Shown: one piece after another, positions 40,468 to 56,920 of the stretch
How positions within the stretch are numbered: position 1 is the stretch's first letter
Layout of the letters: every line of letters begins with the position of its first letter
Origin: Gymnothorax reevesii
Taxonomy: Eukaryota; Chordata; Actinopteri; Anguilliformes; Muraenidae
Assembly (NCBI GenBank): GCA_029721435.1
Contig: CM056576.1
Location: 69,581,876 to 69,645,875 of the forward strand
DNA length: 64,000 nucleotides
Direction: 5' to 3'
The notes under the pieces: generated by a model
Database searches by the model: none
Told to the model about the DNA's origin: nothing
Seen by the model: the letters and a program-made list of their open reading frames with translations, nothing else
Program-made: the position numbers and the translations under genes

Positions 40468-43157
40468 CAAACCCAATTCCAAAAAAGTTGGGATGCTGTG
40501 TAAACTGTAATTAAAAATAAAATGCAATGATTTGCAAATATCACAAACCCACATTTTATTCACAATAGAACATAGACAACGTATCAGATGTTGAAAGTGA
40601 GACATTGCACCCATGACAGGTTTTTTCATGGAAAGAAGCCACTGCACCTGCACAATTACCATGGACTACATTTTCGGAACGAAGTCGGTGAAGTCAGACC
40701 TATTGTGTATGAATCACTGCTAGTAATAGCAGCGGCGTAACACATTCAGACAGAGGGTGACGCGTATTAGCTACTGTTTTTCGCCGGTGCTGGAACACAT
40801 CAGGCGATGTTTTAGGGCAAGCTCACTTTAGTGCCCCTTTTTGGCGCCTTGCACCATTCAAAAAGAAAGTGGAGGGGTTGCAGAGGCGTTTCAGAGCTGG
40901 TGAAGTCGTTCTCTCTGAATAGGGCTCATTTTGGTTAGTTGGCACCAGGTAAGTAACATGGCAGGGTATAAAAAGAGCCTTTTAGAGAGGCTGAGACTCT
41001 CAGAACTAAAGATAGACAGAGATTCACCAATCTGCAAAGACCTGTCGAAAAATTTTGGAACAATTTCAGAAAAATGTTCCTCAATGAAAAATTGCAAAGA
41101 CTTTGAATCTAACATCAAAAGATTCTGAGAATCTGGAGAAATCTCTGCGCGCAAGAGACACGTCTGTAGGTCAATATTGGATACTTGTGATCTTCGGGCC
41201 CTCAGGTGACATTGCATTAAAAACAGGCATGACTCTGCATTGGAATACACTGGGTTCAGGAACACCTCCAGAAATCATTGTCTGTGAACACAGTTCGCCA
41301 TGCAATCTACAAATGCAAGCTAAATCTGTATCATGGAAAGAAGAAGCCATATCTGAACACGATCCAGAAACGTTGCCGTCTTCTCTGGGCCAAAGTTAAT
41401 TTACAATGGACTGAGGAAAAATGGAAACATTTCTGTGGTCAGATGAATCAAAATTTGAAATTCTTTTTGGAAACCACAGACGCCGTGTGTGTCGTGGGGT
41501 CTAAAGAGGACAGGGACCACTCAGCTTGTTATCAGTACATTGTTCAAAAGCTTTCATCTTTGATGGTATTGGGTTGCATTTGTGCCTACGGCGTGGGGGG
41601 CTTAAACATCGGGAAAGGCATTATCAATGCTGAAAAGTATATAGAGTATATAAAGTATAAAAGTATATAGGAGAATGTTTTTTTTTTGCAAATCGTTTTC
41701 CTGTCCTCTGCCCTGGAATGAGAGAGTAAATATCTTTATAAATATTTCATGGACTTTCGAATGGATTTTTCTATATCAACAGATTTGCAAGTGGCTCCCT
41801 TACTTCTGGTACATTTTTTTCGGTTATTTCTCGATGGATTTTTTCAAATTTGGAATAGTGATAGAATAATCTAGGCAGAATGTCTTACCCCTTTCATACT
41901 GCGCAGAGAAATTTTGACCGCTTGTTAAGCGCTCTAACTGGGTCTGGCCCAAACCATTTCATACGAGACCTATGTTGTTACCACGGTAATCGATCTCCTC
42001 CCTTATGCATGCATTGCGTGCAAAATTTCAAAAGGTTACACATACATGAATGTAAAGTGACAATACACAGTATTTATCCTGTAAATGATTAAAAATAGGC
42101 ATGATAGAACTCATTTGAGGCAAGTTCGGTATCACACACGTGTACTTTAGTTTTCTTGCGTTGTGAGTGGTCTGATACCGTTCATTGTCAAACATTAATA
42201 TGTTTGAAAAGACAGTTGTGCTGGAAACGTTCACCATCGCTGGTGTTTGCCTCTAGTTGACGATCTATTCAAGTCAATAGGATGAAGTTTGGCCAGTGAA
42301 GAAATGCGTCACACATTTATCTGTTATCAAGAACACTTGAATTCATTAATTTCAATGATGAAAAGCATTAGCATGCTGACCAGCTAATTATTCATTCTAT
42401 TGACTTGAATAGACTGCCACTCAGAGGCCAATGCTATTTTATCATTTTCCAAATAACATGACACTGACAGTTATGGGTTAAATAGGATCTTAAATTGATT
42501 AGCATGAGATATCTGTGTGAAATTCATACTTTCTTCTAACTTTACATGTAAATATATGTCATGGCTCTTATTTTTTCTCGATTAATTGAACATCGCCTGA
42601 CAATGGAGATCACCTACATATTGATATTTGCGGAGCTGGCAGCTCACCTTGCAACATTCCCGTTTATGGACCGCTGGGCTAAGAGCGGTCTAAACACTCG
42701 AGATGTTTCATACTGCCGCTGAACCGCTTCTGAAGCAGCCCTGATCCATCTTCGAGAGAGCTCTAAATTTGAAGCAGCCCAAAATTTTAGGCCGGTCTCA
42801 GTACCCTTTCATACTAGGATTTAGAGCGCTTCAGGGCCGCCTCTGAGGTAAACATGCTCCCATCCCAACTTTTTTGAAATGTATTGGCATCAATTTCAAA
42901 ATGAGCATTAAAAAATACAATTTTTCAGTTTCAACATCTGATATGTTGTCTTTGTACTATTTTCAAGTAAATATAGAGTGTATTTAAAATGAGCTAACAT
43001 TTTTCATGAATTGGTGAAATGCCTCACTTTCAATATCTGATATGTTTTCTATGTTCTATTGTGAATAAAATGTGGGTTTATGAGATTTGCAAATCATTGC
43101 ATTTTGTTTTTTATTCACAATTCACATAGCATCCCAACTTTTTTGGAATTGGGGTTG
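40468..43157 (+). mobile_element. Degraded Tc1/mariner-type transposon, TA duplication
   Basis: The left end CAAACCCAATTCCAAAAAAG is the reverse complement, with one mismatch, of the right end CTTTTTTGGAATTGGGGTTG. TA lies outside both ends (40466-40467 and 43158-43159). Subterminal sequence with TTTGCAAAT and GTGGGTTTATGAGATTTGC occurs at both ends. A broken Tc1-like transposase lies at about 41100-41670. From 41675 to about 42850 the content is unassigned and non-coding, possibly a further insertion. Confidence 0.78.
41103..41670 (+). pseudogene. Tc1-like transposase fragments
   Basis: The frame from 41278 reads MSVNTVRHAIYKCKLNLYHG, then RRCRLLWAKVNLQWTEEKWK and SLMVLGCICAYGVGGLNIG; these fit the middle of a Tc1 transposase. 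The catalytic WSDES-like box after WKHF is altered to GQMNQ, so the first acidic residue is gone. The C-terminal half with the other catalytic residues was not found. Confidence 0.7.
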
Positions 43158-43159
43158 TA

Positions 43160-43201
43160 TATTTTGCACAGCATCCCAACTTTTTTGGAAAAGGGATTGT
43201 G
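43160..43201. repeat. Second end copy of the same transposon class
   Basis: TTTTGCACAGCATCCCAACT followed by TTTTTTGGAAAAGGGATTGT is another terminal repeat of the class just described. It directly abuts the previous element's end without a partner. Confidence 0.6.
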
Positions 43202-43934
<733 letters not shown>

Positions 43935-44600
43935 CTATTGGGAAATATATATAGAGGATCTTACCCAAGTGGTTATGCTACAGGAAATATACGAAGCCAG
44001 TTGTGTAAATTTTGGGCTATCAACAAACCCAAAATTTACTCAACGAGTTCCATAACTTTCATATGACATGACCAATACAAGATTCTGTTTATCACATAAC
44101 TGAATGGCATAATTTAATGTAAATCAAACATAATTTGCATTGACCCCTAAATGGTAATTCCCATTAAATATTAGCACTGAGCTAATTCTCTCACTGTGCA
44201 ACTCAGTCAGTCACTGAGTCACAGACATTCATGTTTGAGCTATCAACAGTTTCCAAATTTACAGTCAAGTGAGTAGCTAGCTAACAAACTAATGTTACAT
44301 TATAGTTATGGAAATGGACTGTGAGCACGCAAGCTTGCAAGCCTAGTAAAATTAACTTACTTATGAGAATGGTACTTTGCCCTGTAGCAAGCTAGCTAAG
44401 TCATACACATTTAACAAATGTTACACTCAGTGTATTCAGTTCAGCTAAATATTAACAACATCATGTTACAGGGAGCAATTTTTCCCACACTCTCAGTCAA
44501 TGAAATTTTTGAAGGGATATGTACCTAGGGTAAAATCAAAATTATGTTATGAGCTGGGATGCAGGAAAAGTACTACAGTTATATGATAAATGCAATTATG
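43935..44600. other. Intron sequence, nothing recognised
   Basis: Start of the 10.3-kb intron on its left side. No gene or repeat termini were identified. Confidence 0.4.
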
Positions 44601-44608
44601 CTACAACC

Positions 44609-45526
44609 CAGTGGTGGCTGGTGAACTGGCGATAGGGGAAGCTCAAACCCATCCCTAAAAAATAATTATTGGTCATGACATGTTTTCAATCATTCATTTA
44701 AATTACCATAACAGAAACTCTCAACATCATCAGGTGTGGTCAGTTTTCATTAATAACGCAACCAGTCAACTCTCACGCATTTGGCGTTTTAGTAGCATGC
44801 TTTACATTCCCCTGCTGTAGTCACCAATTATTCAATCAACGCATACGTAAGAGATTCTCGAGCGGAATTGAAGTCCTTATGCATTGAGGTTTATCAGATT
44901 CACATGTGTTACGGTGGATTTCATCTCTAGAAATTGGAACCGATCATGACTCCAGACTTCTCACGCTTTTCTTTATTTCGGGGTTGGAAGCAATGCATGT
45001 GTTTCATTACTCTTTAAATTCTTATAAATGAAATAAGATCATTTGGAACATATTTATGAAATTCCATTGCGTTCAATGATGTTACTTCATTTAAACAATT
45101 TAAACAGTGATGAAAAACATGCCTTGCTTCCAACCACTGAGCAAACAAAGGCGCGATAAGTCCGGATTCATAATCAGTTTCCAATTACAAGAGGTGAAAC
45201 CCATCGCAACGCGTGTGAAGCTGATAAACCTCCATGCACAATGACTTTAATTCCAGTCGAGAATCTCTTACATGTACGTTGATTGAATAATTGCTGACTA
45301 CAGCAGGGGAACATAAATATGCCACCAAAACTCACACCGAATGCATCAGAGTTGACAGGTATACTTTATTAATGAAAACTGATGAAAACACACCTGATTA
45401 TGTTGAGAGTTTTCAGAGTTTTTGTAATAGTAATTTAGATGTATGTTTGAAAACATGTCATGACCAATCATTATTTTAAAGGGATGGTTTGAGCTTCCCC
45501 CATCACCAGTTCACCAGCCACCGGTG
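44609..45526. mobile_element. hAT-like nonautonomous element with long inverted repeats and 8-bp duplication
   Basis: The ends CAGTGGTGGCTGGTGAACTG and CAGTTCACCAGCCACCGGTG pair as inverted repeats. Similarity continues inward for over 300 bases per arm (for example AAGAGATTCTCGAGCGGAAT near 44850 against its reverse near 45255). CTACAACC flanks both ends (44601-44608 and 45527-45534). CAG-type ends plus an 8-bp duplication fit the hAT superfamily. No transposase is encoded. A partial relative lies at about 50370-50540. Confidence 0.85.
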
Positions 45527-45534
45527 CTACAACC

Positions 45535-46811
45535 ATCTGCAGAGCTATATAAAGCTACCAGGGAACAGCTGTACTGACAAAGGGATTACCCTGCAACAGC
45601 AGTGTGTTTGTTGGTTCTGTATTTTCATATCATATCAGGAACTGCATTTGTTATTAGCAACCTCTCATAGATTGCCCTACACAACAGTTGAACTTTTAAG
45701 TAAGCTAAGGTCTGTGAGGTGGGATTAAGAGTTTATCATTGAAGAATGTAAGTCAGTAAACAGACTTTTATGAGCCAATTATTACAACACAACTTTTTAA
45801 AAATGTCTCTCAATAATAACCATTGGACTGTTTGAGTTTAGATATTTCAACCATTCCCTCTGATGGACTTAAGAAAGGAAATGAAGCTGGTAGGTTTTAA
45901 AGCAATAGCGACAATTACAGTCCTTGGGAAAATACCCCGTAACAAGGCATAACTCACTGTTGTAACTCCAGCTGACAACTATGGCATTAATTCACTTGAC
46001 AGATCTTTTGTGTGCCTTTAAAGAATGTTTTTGCAATTTCGCAAAATGTGCAGTTACCCACTTTTCAAATACATATTGCAATTGACTCACTGAGATTCCA
46101 TGCCTCTGTGACGAATGGAAGGTGTCAGAATTTTACCTCCTCAGTCACTAGTATTGAACCTACGAATATTGCAGAGCATGCTATTCATACAGTTCAAGGA
46201 ACCTATCCAATACCAGGTGTTTGTTATATGAATTATTTCAGCCATAGGGTTGGTCCAATTTTAGCAAAATGTGTTTTACTACTTTTGGTCCGATTTTCAT
46301 GGATGCATTACATGGCAGAGATCTGGCACATAGCTAACATCATATATGGGCTTGCTGTGATGCACTGCTGCAAAGTGTAAACAAACTGAACTTTGTTGAG
46401 ACGAAAGAACAGTCCTGTAATTTTTTTTCCACCTTCCCACTTTCTATTTCTGCATATTTGTCATACTTAAATGTTTCAAATAATCAAATTTATTTTAGTA
46501 TTAGACTAATATAACCTGAGTAAACTCAAAAGCCAGTTTTAAAATGATGATTTCATTTATTGAAGGACAAAGTTATCAAACGCTACCTGGCCCAATGTGA
46601 AGAAGTAATAGCACCCTTAGTTACTAAATTAACAAATTAAACAATGCATTTTATAATTTGGTTCAACTTTATTAGACACAACCTGGGTTGATAACTGCCA
46701 GCCCAGTTGAATTTAAACATCATTTAAAGGCAAAGAAAACACTTGGTGCAGGGAAACCCAATATAAGCACACTGCATGTACTATTGAAAATAAGTTGTTG
46801 TGCAATATTTT
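45535..46811. other. Intron sequence with one unrecognised 122-codon open frame
   Basis: A frame at 46012-46380 (MPLKNVFAISQNVQLPTFQ...) has no resemblance I recognise, and its composition matches the AT-rich surroundings. I treat it as chance. Confidence 0.35.
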
Positions 46812-47000
46812 AAAGGGGACCTATTATGCTGAATCCTTCTTTTAATACTTGCAAGTAATGCTATAATGTTGGATGTCCATACTCAACCTCTGTAAAGTTT
46901 CTAAACATAAGATACAGGGGTTTTGCCGTAATCCGAGAACATGATTTCTGAACGTCATTTTCTCTCTGAACAGCACCTCCCGATACCTTCACGAGATCTG
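46812..47000 (+). repeat. Possible MITE end
   Basis: AAAGGGGACCTATTATGCTG resembles the start of a short fish DNA element. No matching opposite end was located. Confidence 0.3.
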
Positions 47001-47099
47001 GGCAAAACCTGACATCAGATTGTGCCGTCCAATTAGTACAGACCTAGGCAGAGTCAATAACGGCTCTGGAACAGCCCACATTCTAGCAGGCACAAACAA

Positions 47100-47990
47100 C
47101 CGTGGATCAGATAGCATCTACATTGACAGAAATACAAAAGAAGAAGAACTGGAGATCATTTGAGGTGCAGTTTTGTCAGTATGTCTCGCAAAGCTGCTTG
47201 TCCATGGTTTTTGGACGTGAAAAAAAGCACAACTATTTTCCCTTCCAAAAGACGATGCCACCAGAAATCAGGGGCCAGTTTTTTTGTTACTATAAGATAT
47301 AAGAACTATAAGAACATCATACCAACAGTCAAGCTGGGTGGTTGTAGTATGATAGTCCGAGGCTGCTTTGCTACTGGGAAGCTTGCGATAATGAAACCAT
47401 GACTTTGGCTCCCAACCACGAAATCCTGAAAGGGAATATCTGGCAATCAGTTCATAACCTGAAGCTCAAGCACTACTCAGTTATGCAGCAGGACAAGGAT
47501 CCAAAGTCCACAAGCTAGTCCACTGCTGAATGGCTTAACGAGACAAAATGAAGGTTTTGAGTATGGCCTGATATGAATTTGAGATACTGTGACACTGTAA
47601 ACTTGAGCAGGCGGCTCATGCTGAAAAACCTTTCAATAAAACAATTCTGCAAAGAAAAGTGGGCCAAAATTCCTCCACCATGAGGTAAAAACCCATCGCC
47701 AGTTGTTACAAATGTTTGTTATTTTGATTGTAGTTGTTGCCACCTAGGGTGGCACAACAATTAGGAGGTTTAAGGAGGCAATTATTTTTCACATGGGTGA
47801 GAAAGTTTTTGAATAATTCTTTCCCTTCAATAGATGAAATGATCATTCAAAGCTGCATTTTGTGTTTACTCCCATTGTCTTTGTGTTACATTAAAATTTC
47901 CCAGATGATCTGGAACATTTAAATATGACAAATAAGCAAAAATAGAAGAAATTGTGAAGGGGAAATTTATTTTTCACAGCTCCGTAGCTA
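47100..47990 (+). pseudogene. Tc1-like transposase remnant
   Basis: Plus-strand scraps in order: NIIPTVKLGGCSMIVRGCFA (near 47320), VMQQDKDPKS (second catalytic Asp, near 47490), STAEWLNE, and KQFCKEKWAKIPPP (near 47660). Frame changes and stops are many. The 47750-47985 stretch looks like the 3' non-coding part of the same copy, ending TTTATTTTTCACAGCTC. No paired inverted repeat could be fixed. Confidence 0.75.
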
Positions 47991-48167
47991 CAGCGCTCTA
48001 TATTTGCTTGGGTTATTTGTGTTTCCAGGTCATCTCAGTCTCCGTATTTTCAGTCCCATGTTTATTTGTTCACCTTCACCTCAGTGCATATCCTCCCCTT
48101 GTGTCCCATAATTAATCTTGTTATTTTAATAGTATTTCCTTGGGTGTTGCTTCTTGCTCCAGCCATA

Positions 48168-48954
48168 TGGAGTTAAATTACTGCCAAAACCTAATATACT
48201 TTTGTACCAAAATAACATGTTTTACAAATGGACAATGTTTCACTAACAAACACATAGTGATTTGCAAATGCAAAACTGATTCACGTGCAGACAAAGTGTG
48301 GTTTGCAAGTACGAAGAAAGATTTGCAAACAAACACAGCGTGGCTTGCAAATATAAAAATGATTCACGTACAAACAAAGTGTGGTTTGCAAATGCAAAAG
48401 CGATTTGCAAACAAAGTGTGGTTGGCAAATACAAAACACCATTAACAAACTTTGCCATCAAAATCATTAGCTTGATTTCGGTACTGTGTCTAGTGGGATA
48501 TTCAGCTATTCTTTCAGGACAATCTCTGGTGTTGTGCCATTTAAAAATCGTGGAAATGGACTTATGCGTCACCTACTGTTGAGGAGGGCAAATAACTTGG
48601 TTAAGACATTTGTTCGCAAATCCTAAGGACGCAAGTGAGAAAATCGGCACCACCATTTCGCCGGTAGAAAGCTGCCAAAAGTCACAAGGTTGTGGAAAGT
48701 ATTTTCTCATACGAATTGAAGCGCCGGGTATTTGTGATGGCTATTTTTTGAATTTGTAAAACAGAATATACTAGTTTGTTAATAGTGTTTTGTATTTGCA
48801 AATCACAGTTTGTTTGCAAATCTTTTTTGTACTTGCAAACCACATGTGAATCAGTTTTGTATTTGCAAATTATGTTGTGTTTGTTAGTGAATTGTTGTGC
48901 ATTTGTAAAACATGTTCTGTTTGTATATTAAGTTTTGGCAGTAATTTAACTCCA
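48168..48954. mobile_element. Palindromic 787-bp element rich in TTTGCAAA units, TA duplication
   Basis: TGGAGTTAAATTACTGCC at 48168 is exactly reversed as GGCAGTAATTTAACTCCA at 48937-48954, with TA on both sides (48166-48167 and 48955-48956). Each arm contains repeated units built around GATTTGCAAA and GTGTGGTTTGCAAATGCAAA, mirrored in the other arm. The centre (about 48450-48690) is unique. No protein is encoded. It is probably a Tc1/mariner-type MITE; the family is unknown. Confidence 0.82.
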
Positions 48955-48956
48955 TA

Positions 48957-49965
48957 CAGCCATAACATTTTGGCCACCTGCCTTATATAGTATCGGTCCC
49001 CCTTTTGTTGCCAAAACAGCTCTGACCCACCGAGACATAGGCTGTGTCCAAAATCACTCACTACTCACTATATAGTGCACTATATAGTGGGTTTGCCATT
49101 CTGTAGGGCTGTTCGAATTGTTTGCAAGAATTTTTATCCCCTATATAGTGAACTCATTACATCCCACAACCCAACGCAAAATGTAGCGAATATCTGATGG
49201 TCACTAACCCAGCTATACATCCCATCATGCACTGCACACAAACTGAAAAGCTCTGAAGAGGCTGCGTTTAGTCAACGGAGTTTAAAAACAGGAACGAGAC
49301 ATTTATTATCTTAAGGCTCTAAAAATGTTTTTTTTCCTTCTTTTTAATTGGAAACCAAGCAGCGCAGGAGACCCGTTTGTTTACACAGGATATAAACAGA
49401 CCTTTAGGTACAACTAAAACGAATAATGAGTTAGTGGACAAAACATAGATGACAATATTAAAAATTCAAGGCAAATTTTATTATTTAAACGATAATGGTT
49501 AACACAGACACGGTGGGAAATATACTCAATCTGGTTATTGCAAAAATATGTCCAACTGATGAAGAAATCCTTCAACTGAAGTTGAACAGGTACGATTTAA
49601 TTTTGCAACAGCAATAACACCATTGATGGCTGCGACAAAATGAGCCAGGTAGTGTGCAAAAGCGTTTCTTCCCTCTGCCAATGAGCTCACTACATAGTCA
49701 CCAACATAGTGAGTCCCTTTATAGCGAGCAGGGAATAGTGAATGAGTGAGTGATTTCGGACACAGCCATGGACTCCATGTCCATGTCCAGACCTGCTGTG
49801 GTATCTGGCATCAAGACATTAGCAGCAGATCCTGTAAGTCCTGAGGTGGGGCCTCCATGGATCAGACATGTTTGTCCAGCACATCCCACTAACACTTGAT
49901 TGCATTGAGTTCTGGAGAATTTGAAGGCCAAGGCAACACGTCGAACTCCTCCTTCCTACTTACCA
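48957..49965. repeat. Interspersed repeat split by a 728-bp MITE
   Basis: The flanks GGCCACCTGCCTTATATAGT to CCACCGAGACAT (48970-49037) and ATGGACTCCATG to TGGAGAATTTGAAGGCC (49768-49930) read as one continuous repeat unit if the middle is removed. I recognise it as a common fish repeat type but cannot name the family. Confidence 0.5.
49040..49767. mobile_element. MITE with GGCTGTGTCC ends
   Basis: The left end GGCTGTGTCCAAAATCACTC and the right end GAGTGATTTCGGACACAGCC are inverted with one mismatch. The subterminal ACTATATAGTG repeats are also partly mirrored. There is no transposase. Flanking ATA and ATG suggest a 2-3 bp duplication, not certain. Confidence 0.75.
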
Positions 49966-49974
49966 AATTCAAAT

Positions 49975-50150
49975 TCAAAATGAGCTAATATTTTTCAGGA
50001 AATGGTAAAATATCTCACTTTCAACCTCTGACGTTGTCTATGTTCTATTGTGAATAAAATGTGGGTTTATGAGATTTTCAAATCGTTGCATTTTGTTTTT
50101 ATTCACGTTTTACACAACATCCCAACTTCATTTGGAATGGGGTTTCATTC
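49975..50150. repeat. Terminal fragment of the 40.5-43.2 kb transposon class
   Basis: AAAATGAGCTAATATTTTTC to CATCCCAACTTCATTTGGAA closely follows 42980-43150, including GTGAATAAAATGTGGGTTTA. Only one end is present. Confidence 0.7.
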
Positions 50151-50159
50151 AAAATTGCT

Positions 50160-50600
50160 TACCTGTCAACTCTCATGCATATGAAGTGAGTCTCACACTT
50201 TTTAGTGCCTTACAGATTCCTATACCGTAGTCAGCAATCTCACACTTTATAACAAAAGCGATAAATATAATTTTGTTTTCCAAATAAAAATTTTCAATTG
50301 TTGAGACCCAATTTGTAATAAACCCACGCTGTACCGAGAGTAAAAGCCGATACTCCACTGGAACCTGATCGGTCAGTCACTTTTCAATCAACACGTATTT
50401 AAGAGATTATCAGGCGGAATTTAAGTCCTTGTGCATAAAAGTTCACGTGCATTTAGATTTCACCATTAATAGCATGGAAACCAGTTATGATCCCAGAATT
50501 CTCACGCTTATGTCAGGGGTTGGAAGCTATGAAATATGCATAAAATATGCATATGCATAGACATTTCAAATGGTCTTTGATTTCATTTAAACAATTTAAA
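50160..50600. repeat. Diverged relative of the hAT-like element at 44.6 kb
   Basis: Shared blocks include AAGAGATT.TC..GCGGAATT and TTCTCACGCTT....GGGGTTGGAAGC with the same spacing as 44850-45000. The termini are missing. Confidence 0.6.
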
Positions 50601-50695
50601 CGATCGTGAAGCGCAAGTTAAATAGCCTGATGTGCGTAAAAGGTTGCGTGGAAGTTTCAGAGCAGTTTGTCTTTTGTAAAGCATGGGCCTATTTT

Positions 50696-51195
50696 AATTT
50701 TTATTTATTTAATTATTTTTCTAAATTTGGCATCTCCAATCCCACCCGAATCTGGAATGCCCTTTTGGGGCACTATGTACACGGCCTGCTCGTATGCGAC
50801 CCCCTGTTGCCAATTCAGGAGGGAGGGACAGTTCACGGCTCTCCTCCAAAGCATGTGCCCAACAAATACTGCTTCTTTACACTCGTTGGTTGAATCCTCA
50901 CAATGTCAGAATGAGGGGGGAGGATACCCAAACATGAACAAGCTTAGAATCTTCCTGAAGAGTGCCCGGCTGCCCAACAAGAGGCGCTTGAGCAACGAGC
51001 AAAACAACTTTTTTTTAAAATATTTCCCTTCCCGGTAGTCCCTTCCCAATTTACATCCCTGTAGCGCAATGGCCAATTGCGCACTACCTTGAAAAAGCTG
51101 CCGAATACTGCCAGCTGGTACAACTGGGGCTCCAACCCACGTTGTGGTAGTCACTTCTGCTCCGCAATGCAGTGCTTTAATCAAGTGAGCGATCT
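50696..51195 (-). mobile_element. Second copy of the tRNA-derived SINE, perfect 16-bp duplication
   Basis: On the minus strand the tRNA-like head is at the right (about 51195, pol III boxes diverged but alignable) and the A/T-rich tail at the left. AGCATGGGCCTATTTT occurs at 50680-50695 and 51196-51211. The body matches 21883-22367 (for example GTAGCGCAATGGCC and TGCCCAACAAGAGGCGCTTG in reverse). Confidence 0.85.
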
Positions 51196-51211
51196 AGCAT
51201 GGGCCTATTTT

Positions 51212-55289
<4,078 letters not shown>

Positions 55290-56918
55290 CAGGTGCTGGT
55301 CAACGAATTAGAATAATTTGAAATAGTGCAATCGTAAAATTTTTAAATGCATATTTTGTGCAGAAAGCAAATCAGGTGTTCACCGCGCCTGTCCTACTTG
55401 TTAGAGTAATCACAGAACTCACTACCTGTGAGATATTTGCTCAGCTGAGCTTTCCAAAACGCCCATTTAGGCCATTTAACTGTGACAATGTTGTTTTATT
55501 GAATTAGAATATTGGAGAAACCGTTTCACTGAATTAGAATAATTTTTATTATAATCACAATCATCACTCTCTCAGTATTTTGTAGCTGCCCCCTTGGCTT
55601 GTATGACTGCCTGAAGTCTCCGCGGCATCGATTTGACCAGCTTGTCGCAAGTTTCTGCACTCACTGCTTCCCAGGCTGTGGCGATGTTCTGCTTTAGTTG
55701 GTCCAGCGTAGTCGGCCGTCTGTCGCGGATTTTCCGCTTGACGATGGCCCAAAGGTTTTCAATGACATTGAGGTCAGGCTAGTTGGCCAGCCATGCCAAA
55801 ACTTTAAGCTGTTTTTCGGCAAACCAATCTTTGGTCGACTTTGGCACATGAGCCGGTGCAAGATCTTGTTGAAATATGAGGTCTTCTTTGCCGAACTGTT
55901 CCTCAACAATCGGAATCAGGAACGTTTCCAGAACATGTTGATATACGGCAGCATTGACAGTCTTCTTGAGGAAGCAGAGTTTCCCTACACCCGAGCGGAC
56001 ATGCATACCCAGACCATAACGCTCTGGGGAAACTTGACGGATCTTTTCACGGCCTCTTGGTTGTAGGTTTCACCACCACGACGCCAGACACGAGGACCTT
56101 GGTCACCGAGGGAGATGCAAAAGCGTAATTCGTCACTGAAGACCACTTTCTGTCAGTCTTCAGCAGCCCATTCGCCGTGTTCTTTGGCCCACTTCAGCCG
56201 TTTCTCCATTTGTTTCTTGTTCAGCATTGGTTTTACTGCTGGAACACGAGATTTGAAGCCGAGTTTGCGCAGACGAAGGTAAGTGGTTGATCTCGAGACG
56301 TTAGTGCTGGTCTGCTTGTTCCTCAAGTCGCTGAGCTCGGAAGTGGACTTGAACCAGTTGCTGACTGCGATCTTTCTCAGCTGCTTGTTGTCAGAAGCAG
56401 AAGTTTTTCAGACGCCGGAGCAGTTGGTGTGCTTGCTCCAGTCTTTCTTGAGAGCTTTGCAGACGGAAGACTGGCTGATGCCGAGCTGCTCAGCAATTTT
56501 AGTTTGGGTCAAGCCTTGTTGGCGAAGGGTTGAATTTGAGCCACTATTCCGGTTGAGAGGTTGCGCTGCTTACCCATGATTGATTTTACAACTTAGTAAT
56601 TCTACTCAACCCTGACTTTATACTGCACAGTGAACACTCTTCACAGAAAACAAAAATTCAAGCACTTATTCTAATTCAATGAAATGACTTATGAATTATT
56701 TTAATTCAATGAAACAACAGTGTCACAGTTAAATGGCCTAAATGGGCCTTATGGAAAGCTCAGCTGAGCAAATTTTTTACAGGTAGCGAGTTCTGTGATT
56801 ACTCTAACAAGTAGGACAGGCGCGGTGAACACCGGATTTGCTTTCTGCACAAAAAATGCATTTAAAAATTTTATGATTGCACTATTTCAAATTATTCTAA
56901 TTCGTTGACCAGCACCTG
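55290..56918 (-). mobile_element. Tc1-like transposon with about 230-bp inverted repeats, TA duplication
   Basis: CAGGTGCTGGTCAACGAATT at 55290 is exactly mirrored by AATTCGTTGACCAGCACCTG ending at 56918, with TA outside (55288-55289 and 56919-56920). The arms stay similar for about 230 bases, including TGTCCTACTTGTTAGAGTAA. The transposase lies between them on the minus strand. The high arm identity suggests a fairly young copy. Confidence 0.93.
55572..56577 (-). pseudogene. Tc1-like transposase, nearly full length, broken
   Basis: ATG at 56577 opens MGKQRNLSTGIVAQIQPFAN, the first DNA-binding domain. Later parts are VNAAVYQHVLETFLIPIVEE, FQQDLAPAHVPKSTKDWF (second Asp, near 55860) and PDLNVIENLWAIVKRKIRDR (Glu, 34 residues spacing class). 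TAG replaces one codon in WLAN*PDLN (near 55782). The overall length is not a multiple of three, so at least one frameshift is present in the middle. The stop TGA lies at 55572-55574 after AKGAATKY. Confidence 0.88.
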
Positions 56919-56920
56919 TA

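Noticed and set aside
46012..46380. 122-codon open frame as a gene
   Set aside because: No recognisable domain, AT-rich codons like the surroundings, and position within a pak5 intron.
48243..48440. CRISPR-like array of TTTGCAAA repeats
   Set aside because: Units are irregular, mirrored in an inverted arm, and lie in a eukaryotic intron within a TA-flanked element.
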